From NCBI GenBank assembly GCA_025964575.1, contig JAOPYO010000293.1, positions 1 through 51,687 on the forward strand: a DNA stretch of 51,687 bases, given 5' to 3'. Positions 24,801 to 32,413 of this stretch are shown in pieces. Both the position numbers and the translations under genes were made by a program. How positions within the stretch are numbered: position 1 is the first letter of the stretch; each line of letters opens with the position of its first letter. The notes under the pieces were generated by a model. The model saw nothing but the letters and a program-made list of their open reading frames with translations, was not told where the DNA came from and ran no database searches. Source of the DNA: Actinomycetes bacterium (GTDB lineage Bacteria > Actinomycetota > Actinomycetes > Streptosporangiales > Streptosporangiaceae).

Positions 24801-26555
24801 CTCCTCGGGCAGCATCCGTTCGTCGTCGTCGATGCAGAGTGCGTACACCCCGTACTCCGGACCGTGCGCCAGTACCTGCGGCATGCCGGGCACCCGCCGC
24901 AGCAGACGCGCGCCGTCCAGCACCACCAAGATGTTGTACGGGGGCGGTGCGCCCGCGCCGGGCTTTCCAGAGCTACCGGCGAAGAAGCTCGTGGTGGCCT
25001 GGGCCTCACGGCGGCGCTCGGTGATCCGGATCGCCAGCTCGGTCACCCGGTGCGCCACCGACTCGGGGTCGGTGCCGACCAGGACAGCGCAGTCCTCGCC
25101 CCCGTGCGGCGCGCAGTGCGGCAGCCAGCGCACCCAGTTCCAGTGCTCGGCGCCGTCATCGCCGGCCAAGCCGGAATCAGCCCGGAGCACGACGATGGCA
25201 AGGTCGCGCGGGCTGTGCAGGGCCGCGGCCTGCGCGACCATCCAGCGGGCCAGTGCACGCGAGCCGTTCCGGGGGCCGGTCAGGCCGATGACTCCCAGCT
25301 CTGCCAGCGGCAGCGCCACCGGGACCGTTTTCGCGATCGGTGGCCGCTCGTCGTCCTCGTCCACCGCCCCGACCAATTCGATGCGGGCGGGCAGGTCGGC
25401 CAGCCCGACCCGCAGATGGAGCGTGTCCGGGTCGGTGATCCGCCGCTCCCACAACCGTTTGCGGGGGCCGGTCGCGGTGAGCAGCACCTCCGCGGGGTCG
25501 GGGTGGAACGCACGCCGCTCTTGTTCGTCCTCCTGGCGGAGCACTTCCAGGGTGCCGGCGAAGTCCGCGACCTTCCGGTGATACTCCTTGAGCGCCTTCT
25601 TGTACGACTTGCGCCCGTGCAGGCGGTCGCCGATCCACTCGCCGACCTGCATGACCGGCCAGCTCAGCGCGAACAGCGCCCACCACCACTGCTTGAGGGC
25701 GAATGCCATCACCAGCCCGAAGGCCGAGAACAGCAACGCCCCGAACAGCCGCAGCCGCTGCTTGTCGTTGCGTTCGGGTTTCCTCGGCACGTCGAGGCGC
25801 TTGGGCCGCTGGAAGGGGGTGATGCGTGGCGGCCGGTTGTAGGCCAGCCCGCCTTCGTCGAGAGGCTCCAGATGCGTGTCGGCGGCGGAGCTCGACGCCA
25901 GCGTCAGGACCATGAACCCGAGGACGAGCATGCCGCCCTCAGGCCACACGGTCTTGGCCTCGATCGGCAGCCCGTCCATGGTGGCCTGCGTGTTGTGGGA
26001 GGCCTCGACGGTGACCCGGTCCCGTTCCACGACGAGCCGCAGCGAGCGGCCCGGGATGGCCGGGTCCTTGAGCCGCAGATCCGCGTCCTTCGAGGTGCCG
26101 AGGGTCGTGGTGCCGATGCCCAGCCGATGTACGGTTCCGGCCGCCGGCCCGCCGACCACCCTGATCTCGGCGAGGCCGGTCGGCTCTGTCAGCACCGTCG
26201 CCGGTGCGCTGCTCGCCTCGACGGTGACCATGGCCCCGTCTCTGAGCGCCTTGACCGCTCTGGCCGCGGGGTCCAGCATGCGGCCGTTCATCCACAGCCC
26301 TCGGGGCGCCGAGGCGGGCGCGGACTTGGACAGCCAGTGGGCGCGCGGATGCGGGACGACTTCGGCCAGCTCTCCTTGGGGGAGTCCGCCGTCTGGTCTG
26401 AATCCTGGGTCATGGCCAAGTGTTTCCGCTGTTGAGTCCGCGTTGAGCGTGCCGAAAAGTGATCTCGCTACGCTCTCGACCGTCACATCGGAATCGCCAT
26501 TGATCACGATGTCTTTCGGGCCGTGACCGGTCAGCGCCGTGAGCGAGATCCGCAT
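21888..26555 (-). CDS. Type VII secretion FHA-FtsK/SpoIIIE ATPase (EccC/EssC-like)
   Basis: 1555 aa. Layout: N-terminal ubiquitin/FHA-like region (1-220, including LGTSKDADLRLKDPAIPG), two membrane helices (about 270-305), linker, then three FtsK ATPase domains. The P-loops are GTTGAGKSE near 705, GSARSGRST near 1078 and GPPRSGRST near 1375. Only the first has the Walker A lysine; domains 2 and 3 have Arg. Domain 1 also has Walker B LVLVIDEFAAM and ATQRPAG. FHA plus three fused ATPases resembles EssC of Firmicutes T7SSb more than split mycobacterial EccCa/Cb. It would power export of WXG100 proteins such as the one at 20304. EccB, EccD, EccE and mycosin genes are absent here. Confidence 0.93.
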   Translation of the reverse strand: MRISLTALTGHGPKDIVINGDSDVTVESVARSLFGTLNADSTAETLGHDPGFRPDGGLPQGELAEVVPHPRAHWLSKSAPASAPRGLWMNGRMLDPAARAVKALRDGAMVTVEASSAPATVLTEPTGLAEIRVVGGPAAGTVHRLGIGTTTLGTSKDADLRLKDPAIPGRSLRLVVERDRVTVEASHNTQATMDGLPIEAKTVWPEGGMLVLGFMVLTLASSSAADTHLEPLDEGGLAYNRPPRITPFQRPKRLDVPRKPERNDKQRLRLFGALLFSAFGLVMAFALKQWWWALFALSWPVMQVGEWIGDRLHGRKSYKKALKEYHRKVADFAGTLEVLRQEDEQERRAFHPDPAEVLLTATGPRKRLWERRITDPDTLHLRVGLADLPARIELVGAVDEDDERPPIAKTVPVALPLAELGVIGLTGPRNGSRALARWMVAQAAALHSPRDLAIVVLRADSGLAGDDGAEHWNWVRWLPHCAPHGGEDCAVLVGTDPESVAHRVTELAIRITERRREAQATTSFFAGSSGKPGAGAPPPYNILVVLDGARLLRRVPGMPQVLAHGPEYGVYALCIDDDERMLPEECTAVAAWDWDEPDSVRLRGHGLDAVGKVLADQVSPAWCDRLARSLAPVRDVSREDSESGLPGSARLLELLGMPNPTADHVLGAWSRAADAGKTSKTGTRVPVGLTTDGPFHIDLRTDGPHGLIAGTTGAGKSELLQTLIASLAVANRPDEMTFVLIDYKGGAAFKDCAELPHTVGMVTDLDGHLTERALESLAAELRRREEILLRAGAKDIEDYHDLRDQAERRPVSTAGSVVPGAAERPPAAHGRFGQEQRPLEPMPRLVLVIDEFAAMVAELPDFMTGLVDIGRRGRSLGVHLILATQRPAGVVTADIRANTNLRIALRVTDADESTDVLDAIDAVKISKATPGRCYVRSGVSSLHAVQSARIGGRRPGGKTGPSTASAQALTWNDLGRPVQAGKTAPAEDESMVTDLSVLVEAVRDAAVRARIPIQPSPWLEPLPEQLVLSPRTPAGGSVVDLPPIEFGVTDLPESQSRGALSLDLAASGHIYIAGSARSGRSTALRSLAGAVAGSCSPYDVHLYAIDCGANALLPLVALPHCGAVVGRDQLDRVERLLAALSAEVSRRQQLLAGAGFASLAEQRAAVPSAERLPWMVLLLDRWEGFVGAFEHYDYGRLVTGVLQLLREGAAVGLRGVFAGDRSGLGGQVSTVFDRRLVLRMADPADYGYAGFNERSVPSEMPPGRVLEQVVANGPLRESQLGLLGDDASGTGQIAALQALARSCASRYGRLPRSLRPLHVDELPVRVTYREALALDPEALAPSRLWSLIGVGGDALGPVGIDLLADGPGFMVAGPPRSGRSTTLRTMVHSLLDPSVGGGLVPVVLITPRRSPLRLLSGQRGVLGVLDGSAEEADLDALLAEEDRYVVVVDDAELLNETDLDDALVKVLRNARDGEHAVVLGGTTQDLGRGYRGFLSDTRRSRSGLLLSVESADDGEIFGLRLPRNASMGGPVGRGLFVATGVHTQIQVALPPPASD

Positions 26556-26958
26556 TCGTCCCCTCCGCCGTTCTGCTTGCGGCCTACCCTATTTTGTGGA
26601 CTCCCCCGCGTGAGGGTCGCTTCGCGTGTTCCATTGCAGTGACCACTCCAACGCCGCCTGTTCAGGGGGGTTGCCGCTGCCTCCGAGGGTGTTGCTCCTG
26701 GAGGGCATCGGCCCGGCAAGATCAATTGCGGTACCCGCCATGAATGGTCATTAAACCCGCGAAGCTTGTCCGGATAGGGCCGTATCGGGCCACTATTGTG
26801 ACTCACCGTAAGGATTAGAGTGATCCACAATCGCCTGGTGGATTTCTCCTTCGGGTTACGGGAAGGCGTCACCTGTTCCAATCCGTTGACGTGACCTTGT
26901 CAAGACCGCAACCATGGTCGCTCCGGCCTTGTTCACACCCCCCGGAGTGGCCAAAGCA
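26556..26958. other. Divergent promoter region between the T7SS ATPase and the Tad locus
   Basis: About 400 bp with no supported gene. On the minus strand AAAATAGGGT (about 26582-26591) contains a TAGGGT -10-like hexamer that could serve the ATPase gene. Toward the Tad side an imperfect dyad has ATTGTG (26795-26800) and CACAAT (26826-26831) as outer arms, with CAC/GTG-rich inner sequence, a plausible operator for the Tad operon. AT content is locally higher than in the surrounding genes. Confidence 0.45.
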
Positions 26959-27783
26959 ATGAGGACCAGTCAGACGACGCCCCCGGCTAAGAGCAACTCC
27001 GCAGGGGTGCAACGAACCGGGCTCGGTGGAGCCGCAGGTCAGCAGCGCCTTCCGGTGCCACCACGGGAGCGCAAGCCCGCCCTCGCGGCGTTGGCCGTAC
27101 TCCTGATCCTGTGCGGAGCGCTCGCCAGCGCGTACCTCGTGATGGCCAGCGGCCAGCGGGTCTCGGCGATCCAGATCAACCAGCCGGTCGCGGCGGGACA
27201 GCAGATCCCGGTCAGCGCACTCGCAGAGGTGCAGATCGGGAACACCGGCATCAGCTACATCAGCTGGAGCGAGCGGTTCAAGGTCGTCCAGGCGTTCGCC
27301 TCGGTCCCGCTCGTCAAGGGTGCGTTGCTCACCAACGGCATGCTCAACTCGACCGCCGCGGCCGCCCAGGGACGGTTGATCGTAGGTCTGGCCCTGAAGT
27401 CCGGCCAGTTGCCGGCCAGTGGGCTTCGGGTGGGCGACCACGTCAGCCTCTACGCGGTCGGCGGGACCAATACCTCGGTCAAGCCGGGCACGGTCCTCTC
27501 CGACGACGCGATCGTGTCCTACACGGGTAGCAGCGGTGGCGCGGGTAGCCGGTCATTGTCCAGCGAGACCTCGTCGGTCTCAGTGGCGATCCCGCCCGAG
27601 CAGGCCCCGCAGGTGACCCAGGCGGCATCGTCCGGCTCGGTCGCCGTGGCGCTGCTGCCCTCCGGAGTGAAGGTGAACAAGGCACAGGTACTCCCACCGG
27701 ACCAGTCGACCGCTCCCGGGAAGACCACATCGGGGACAGGCAGACAGACCGGCCCGTCCGGTGGGACGAAGACGGGCGGCTGA
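26959..27783 (+). CDS. CpaB/RcpC-like SAF-domain pilus assembly protein
   Basis: 274 aa. A polar N-terminus, one membrane helix (about 38-60, LAALAVLLILCGALASAYLV), then a SAF domain (about 62-125: VSAIQINQPVAAGQQIPVSA and following) and a CpaB-like second domain. In Tad systems CpaB/RcpC is the periplasmic component linked to secretin and pilus assembly. This organism type has no outer membrane, so the role is probably envelope-spanning assembly. ATG 26959 (GGAG 11 nt upstream) is preferred over ATG 26914. First gene of the Tad operon; stop is 2 nt before the next start. Confidence 0.82.
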   Translation: MRTSQTTPPAKSNSAGVQRTGLGGAAGQQRLPVPPRERKPALAALAVLLILCGALASAYLVMASGQRVSAIQINQPVAAGQQIPVSALAEVQIGNTGISYISWSERFKVVQAFASVPLVKGALLTNGMLNSTAAAAQGRLIVGLALKSGQLPASGLRVGDHVSLYAVGGTNTSVKPGTVLSDDAIVSYTGSSGGAGSRSLSSETSSVSVAIPPEQAPQVTQAASSGSVAVALLPSGVKVNKAQVLPPDQSTAPGKTTSGTGRQTGPSGGTKTGG

Positions 27784-27785
27784 TC

Positions 27786-28805
27786 GTGGCACTCATCGCT
27801 CTCGCCGCCGACAAGGGGGCTCCAGGCGTCACCACGGCGGCCATCGCCTTGGGCGCGGTCTGGCCGCGGCCGGTGCTGGTGGCCGAATGCGACCAGGGCG
27901 GGGGAGACCTCGTCTACCGGTTGCCCGCCGAGGGCGGTGGGATGCTCAACCCGGCACGTGGCCTGCTCAGCCTGGCGGCGACCGCCCGGCGCGGCCTGCG
28001 GCCGGACCAGATCGGCGAGCATACGCAGCGGCTCGTCGGTGGCATGGATGTGCTGGCCGGCCTCACCAATGCCGAACAGGCCCAGGGACTGACCTGGTTG
28101 TGGGGGCCGCTCGGGCGGTGTTTCGCGAGTCTCCATCCCATCGATGTTCTCGCCGACTGCGGTCGGCTCGGTGCCGGCAGTCCGCTGAACGACCTGCTGC
28201 GCGAAGCGGACATGATCGTGTTGTTCACCCGGCCTTCGCTGGAGCAGGTCGCCCACCTTCGGGAGCGCGTCTCCGCCCTGGCCTCGGTGGAGTCGAGGAC
28301 CCGGCCGCCGATCGGCATCGTGGTGATCGCCGACCCACGCGACTACCGAGGCGCCATCGCCGAGGTCGACCGGATCGTCGCCCAGGCCCAGCTGCCCGCG
28401 GCGGTCCTGGGAGGTTTCGCCTACGACCCCAAGGGCGCTGAAATGCTTCGTGGCCAGTGGGGCGGTCGGCTCGACAGATCGCTTCTCGTCCGTTCGGCCC
28501 GTGAGCTCGCCGGAAGTCTGCTGGGACGGTTGACCGTTCCCGGCTCGCCGGTTGGAGGTCCGCACCCGTCGGTGACGGCAGCGCCCCTGGTCCCACCGCC
28601 GACCACCCCGCGGTCACGCCACTCCGGGCCTGCGTCGTCCCCCGCCGCCGAGCGACCGAGTCGCTCCGGGCCGCTGGCCCCTCCCACCCCACAGCCGAGG
28701 CACGCGGAGTCTCTGGCTCCTCCCGCCACTCCGCGAACCGGTCACTCAGGCGGGGCGGCCCCCCTGACGCCCCCCGTTACTCCGCGAGTGGAGAGGGGGC
28801 GGTAA
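27786..28805 (+). CDS. CpaE/TadZ-like MinD/ParA-family protein
   Basis: 339 aa. The N-terminal 240 residues are a MinD/ParA-like fold starting MALIALAADKGAPGVTTAAI. The Walker A is altered: the signature KG is kept, but the P-loop reads GAPGVTT without the usual second Lys. VLAD (about 120) corresponds to the Walker B region. The last 90 residues are a Pro/Ser/Thr-rich disordered tail with irregular PPxTPR repeats. CpaE/TadZ proteins position Tad pili at the cell pole. GTG start 2 nt after the previous stop; the next gene's GTG follows the stop directly. Confidence 0.8.
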   Translation: MALIALAADKGAPGVTTAAIALGAVWPRPVLVAECDQGGGDLVYRLPAEGGGMLNPARGLLSLAATARRGLRPDQIGEHTQRLVGGMDVLAGLTNAEQAQGLTWLWGPLGRCFASLHPIDVLADCGRLGAGSPLNDLLREADMIVLFTRPSLEQVAHLRERVSALASVESRTRPPIGIVVIADPRDYRGAIAEVDRIVAQAQLPAAVLGGFAYDPKGAEMLRGQWGGRLDRSLLVRSARELAGSLLGRLTVPGSPVGGPHPSVTAAPLVPPPTTPRSRHSGPASSPAAERPSRSGPLAPPTPQPRHAESLAPPATPRTGHSGGAAPLTPPVTPRVERGR

Positions 28806-30110
28806 GTGGACCACGGTCTCGTCAAGCGGCTGCGCCAGGAGGTCGGCGACCGGCTGGCCCGGCAGCGTCGTCTCGATGCCGCCGGCGGGCTCGCGCCGAT
28901 GTCCGGCGAGGACGAGCGGCAGTTCGCGCGCGCCATCATCTCCCAGGTTCTCGAGGAGTTCGCGCGCGGTGAGATCACCTCGGGCCGCCGTCCGCCCTCC
29001 GCGGAGGAAGAGGAGGCCCTCGCCGCCGGAGTCCATGCCGCGCTGTTCGGCGTCGGCCGGTTGCAGCCGCTGCTCGAAGACCCAGAGATCGAGAACATCG
29101 ACATCAACGGCTGTGACCAGGTCTTCATCGGCTATGCCGACGGTCGGGAGGCCATGGGCGAGCCCGTCGCCGAGTCCGACGAGGAGCTCGTCGAGCTGAT
29201 CCAGATCCTGGCGGCCTACAGCGGGCTGTCCTCGCGGCCCTTCGACACCGCCAACCCGCAACTCGACCTGCGGCTGCCGGACGGCTCACGTCTGTCCGCC
29301 GTGATGGACGTCACCATCCGTCCCGCGCTGTCGATCCGCCGGGCCCGCCTGGGTAAGGTCTTCCTCTCCGACCTGGTCGGTAACGGGACGTTGAGTGCCG
29401 AGCTGGGCCAGTTCCTCAAGGCCGCCGTCCTGGCTCGGAAGAACATCATGCTCGCCGGGGCCACCAACGCGGGCAAGACCACCATGCTGCGCGCTATCGC
29501 CAACGAGATCCCGCCGAATGAACGCCTCGTCACGGTGGAGCGAGCCCTGGAGCTAGGCCTCGACCAGTTCCCCGAGTTGCACCCCAACTGCGTCGCGTTC
29601 GAGCAGAGACTGCCCAACTCCGAAGGCCAGGGCGCCATCTCCATGGCCGAGCTGGTCCGCCGCTCACTGCGTATGAACCCCTCGCGGGTCATCGTCGGTG
29701 AGGTCCTCGGTGACGAGATCGTCACCATGCTCAACGCGATGACCCAGGGCAACGACGGCTCGCTCTCCACCATCCACGCGAACTCCTCGATGGAGGTCTT
29801 CAACCGCGTCGCGACCTACGCCATCCAGTCCGAGGAACGGTTGCCCATCGAGGCCACCCACATGCTCATAGCCGGTGCGATCGACTTCGTCGTCTTCATC
29901 CAGAAGCGCAACGACTATGTCCAGGGCGGCCGGCTGCGGCGGTTCGTCTCCAGCGTGCGCGAGGTCACCGGCTCCGACGGCAGGGTGTTGTCCAGCGAAG
30001 TCTTCGCCTCGGGTCGCGACGGCTACGCGCTGCCCGCCGCCCCCATCTCCTGCCTCGATGATCTTGCCGACCACGGCTATGACCCGGCCCAGGGGGTGAC
30101 GTGGCAGTGA
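28806..30110 (+). CDS. tadA: CpaF/TadA-type secretion ATPase
   Basis: 434 aa, GspE-family hexameric ATPase that drives Flp pilus assembly. Walker A GATNAGKTT (218-226), Asp/Glu boxes around VTVERALEL, Walker B-like RVIVGEVLGDE (about 297-307) and the His box STIHANSS. Length and pattern fit CpaF/TadA. The usual Arg in GEVRG is Leu here (GEVLG). GTG start directly after the previous stop. It is followed by a 163-bp gap with a long hairpin before tadB, the only sizeable gap inside the operon. Confidence 0.94.
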   Translation: MDHGLVKRLRQEVGDRLARQRRLDAAGGLAPMSGEDERQFARAIISQVLEEFARGEITSGRRPPSAEEEEALAAGVHAALFGVGRLQPLLEDPEIENIDINGCDQVFIGYADGREAMGEPVAESDEELVELIQILAAYSGLSSRPFDTANPQLDLRLPDGSRLSAVMDVTIRPALSIRRARLGKVFLSDLVGNGTLSAELGQFLKAAVLARKNIMLAGATNAGKTTMLRAIANEIPPNERLVTVERALELGLDQFPELHPNCVAFEQRLPNSEGQGAISMAELVRRSLRMNPSRVIVGEVLGDEIVTMLNAMTQGNDGSLSTIHANSSMEVFNRVATYAIQSEERLPIEATHMLIAGAIDFVVFIQKRNDYVQGGRLRRFVSSVREVTGSDGRVLSSEVFASGRDGYALPAAPISCLDDLADHGYDPAQGVTWQ

Positions 30111-30175
30111 ACCAATACATCACGTCGAACCTGTACACCACGTCTGCCGCGACCGGGGGAGTGGTCTCCGCGTTC

Positions 30176-30229
30176 CTTTGGCGTGACCACGGATATGCGG
30201 CAGGCCGCGTATCCATGGTCACGGCAAAG
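30176..30229. repeat. Long hairpin between tadA and tadB (element D)
   Basis: Two 25-nt arms (30176-30200 and 30205-30229) pair at 22 of 25 positions around a 4-nt loop CAGG. The right arm contains CCATGGTCACGG, matching the arm core of elements A, B and E. It lies in the 163-bp gap inside the Tad operon, about 30 bp before the tadB ribosome-binding site. No T-run follows. Confidence 0.88.
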
Positions 30230-30273
30230 CCGCTCCGGCGTCTCTGCACTTCTCGGCCGAGGGGGGCCGGTTG

Positions 30274-31233
30274 ATGTTCGGCATCGACGTGATGGAAGCG
30301 GTCCTGTCCGGGGCCGTGGTAGGCGGCGGCGTGTTGCTACTGGTCATGTCATTGCGTGGCTTTCCCACACGCCCAGGCAAGCCGGGCAGTAGACGCGACT
30401 TCGCGGAGATGCTGCGCACCTTCAGCAGGCGTATCGCGATCGCGGTCGGAGTCGGCGCGGTGGTGCTGATCGCGACTCAGTGGGTCGTCGCGGCGGTGGG
30501 CGCCGGGCTGCTGGTGCTCAGCTGGAACGGCATCGCGGGTGGTGCGGGTGAGGAGCGCCAGGCCATGGTGAGGCTCGAGGGCCTCGCGGCCTGGACCGAA
30601 TCGTTGCGCGACACGATCGCGGGGGCGGTCGGGTTGGAACAGGCCATCCCGTCGTCGCTCCGGGCCGCGGCCCCAGCTCTGCAGCCGCCGCTGCGGGCTC
30701 TTGTCGATCGCATGCACACGCGGGTGCCCATGGCAGAGGCGATGCGCAGGTTCGCCGACGATATCAACGATGCCTCCGCCGACCTGGTGATCGGGGCGTT
30801 GATTCTCAACGCCCGGCTGCGTGGCCCAGGCCTACGCGACATGCTCAGTGCCCTCGCGACCTCGGCCCGAGCCGAACTCGACATGCGACGCAGGGTGGAG
30901 GCCGACCGGCGTACCACCCGCCGCAGTGTCCAGATCGTCGTCGCCGTTTCGGTCGGAACGTCCCTGTTGCTGGCCATCTTCAACCATGACTACGTCCAGC
31001 CCTATGACAGTTTCCTGGGTCAGTTGGTGCTCATCGTCGTCATCGCTCTCTACGGTGCGGCGTTCTTCTGGCTACGGCGGCTGTCGAAGTACGACCTGCC
31101 GCAGCGATTCCTCGGTGAGCAGGCGGCGCGGCCGGGCGTTCCCGGCGATGTTCCGGAGACCGTCGCCGGTTGGCAGGACAGTGTTCCGCTGCGAGGGCGG
31201 GCTGCGATGGATGCCGGAGGTGGTCTGCCATGA
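30274..31233 (+). CDS. tadB: TadB-like pilus assembly membrane protein
   Basis: 319 aa, GspF-domain platform protein. N-terminal membrane helices (about 10-30, 48-85), a cytoplasmic GspF-like domain (about 95-210: LEGLAAWTESLRDTIAGAVG, and LNARLRGPGLRDML), and two C-terminal helices (about 215-262). TadB and TadC together form the inner-membrane platform acted on by TadA. ATG 30274 is preceded by GAGGGGGG; TTG 30271 is an alternative. The stop overlaps the tadC start (ATGA). Confidence 0.9.
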   Translation: MFGIDVMEAVLSGAVVGGGVLLLVMSLRGFPTRPGKPGSRRDFAEMLRTFSRRIAIAVGVGAVVLIATQWVVAAVGAGLLVLSWNGIAGGAGEERQAMVRLEGLAAWTESLRDTIAGAVGLEQAIPSSLRAAAPALQPPLRALVDRMHTRVPMAEAMRRFADDINDASADLVIGALILNARLRGPGLRDMLSALATSARAELDMRRRVEADRRTTRRSVQIVVAVSVGTSLLLAIFNHDYVQPYDSFLGQLVLIVVIALYGAAFFWLRRLSKYDLPQRFLGEQAARPGVPGDVPETVAGWQDSVPLRGRAAMDAGGGLP

Positions 31234-32141
31234 CGGGAGCGCTCTTGGCCGGAGTCGCCTTCGGGGCAGGGCTCTTCATGCTGTTCCGGGCGCTGTTCCC
31301 GGCCAGGCCAGGGCTGGCCGCCAGCCTGGCGGCCTTCGACGCGGCGAACCGCAGGCGTGATGAAGCCGCGCGCATCAGCCGGACCTCTGCGACCCAGGAG
31401 AAGAGCGTCGGATTCCGGGCCGATCTCGGCGTCCACGTGGCCCGCTTCTATGAGGCCAGAGGATGGAAGCAGCGGAATGTAAAAGCGGACCTGGCCATTC
31501 TCGACAAGTCCTACGAGGCTTTTCTCGCTACGAAATTCCTGCTTCCCGCCGTCGCGCTGATCTTCATTCCGGTTTTCGTGGTGGCCTGCACGGTGCTCGG
31601 TCTGCCCCTTGCCATACCCCTGTGGCTGGGGATTCTGCTGGCAGCGTTGTTCTTTTTCCTTCCCGACATACAGCTTCGGCAGGAGGCCGGTCAACGAAGA
31701 AAGGATTTCCGGCATGTGGTCGGTGCCTTCCTCGATCTGGTCGCCATGAACCTCGCCGGCGGTCGGGGCGTGCCGGAGGCACTGATGATGGCCTCCCAGA
31801 TCGGCGACGGATGGGCGCTGCGTCGCATCCGCGAGGCCCTGGCCAACGCCCGCATCACCGGGCAGACGCCCTGGCAGGCGCTCGGCGCGCTGGGAGACGA
31901 CGTCGACATCGCGGAGTTGCGTGATCTGTCTGCCGCACTCGCTCTGGTCGCCGATGACGGGGCCAAGGTCCGGCAGTCGCTGTCGGCCCGGGCCGCGTCC
32001 ATGCGTAACCGGCAACTCTCGGACCTCGAAGGCAAGGCGGGTGAACGATCCCAGTCGATGCTGGTCGCCCAGCTGTTGTTCTGCGCGGCCTTTATGGTCT
32101 TTCTCGCCTACCCGGCTCTGATACGCGTGCTCGCCTCATGA
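31230..32141 (+). CDS. tadC: TadC-like pilus assembly membrane protein
   Basis: 303 aa, second GspF-type platform protein. N-terminal helix (3-20), a paired helical segment (about 90-140), the GspF domain with FLDLVAMNLAGGRGVPEAL and a C-terminal helix (about 275-300). Overlaps tadB by 4 bp and is 38 bp before the pilin gene. Codon use is slightly less GC-biased in the stretch 31470-31720 than in neighbouring genes. Confidence 0.9.
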   Translation: MTGALLAGVAFGAGLFMLFRALFPARPGLAASLAAFDAANRRRDEAARISRTSATQEKSVGFRADLGVHVARFYEARGWKQRNVKADLAILDKSYEAFLATKFLLPAVALIFIPVFVVACTVLGLPLAIPLWLGILLAALFFFLPDIQLRQEAGQRRKDFRHVVGAFLDLVAMNLAGGRGVPEALMMASQIGDGWALRRIREALANARITGQTPWQALGALGDDVDIAELRDLSAALALVADDGAKVRQSLSARAASMRNRQLSDLEGKAGERSQSMLVAQLLFCAAFMVFLAYPALIRVLAS

Positions 32142-32179
32142 TCCTTAGTCCTCAGATGAACTGACCGAAAGGAGCACTG

Positions 32180-32413
32180 ATGAACCCCCTGGAAAACCCG
32201 GCGATCCTCTACATGAGGACCTGGCTCGGAATCCGTCTCCGGCAGTTGCGTGCTGAAGACCGGAGCCTGGGCGCGTCCGCCATTGAGTGGGCCATTATCA
32301 CCGGCATTCTGGCGAGTATCGCCATCGCCATCGGCCTGGTCATCTTCAACAAGGTCAGGGATGCAGGCAACACCATTCAGGTCGGCGATGGCTCAGGTAG
32401 CGGGGCTCGCTAG
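32180..32413 (+). CDS. flp: Flp-type pilin
   Basis: 77 aa. A 31-residue basic leader ending in Gly is followed by ASAIEWAIITGILASIAIAI, so cleavage after G31 puts Glu at +5, the type IV/Flp prepilin rule. The +6 residue is Trp rather than the Tyr typical of Flp pilins. The mature pilin would be about 46 residues, mostly one hydrophobic helix with a short Gly/Ser tail. GAAAGGAG precedes the ATG. No prepilin peptidase gene lies in the window. Confidence 0.9.
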   Translation: MNPLENPAILYMRTWLGIRLRQLRAEDRSLGASAIEWAIITGILASIAIAIGLVIFNKVRDAGNTIQVGDGSGSGAR

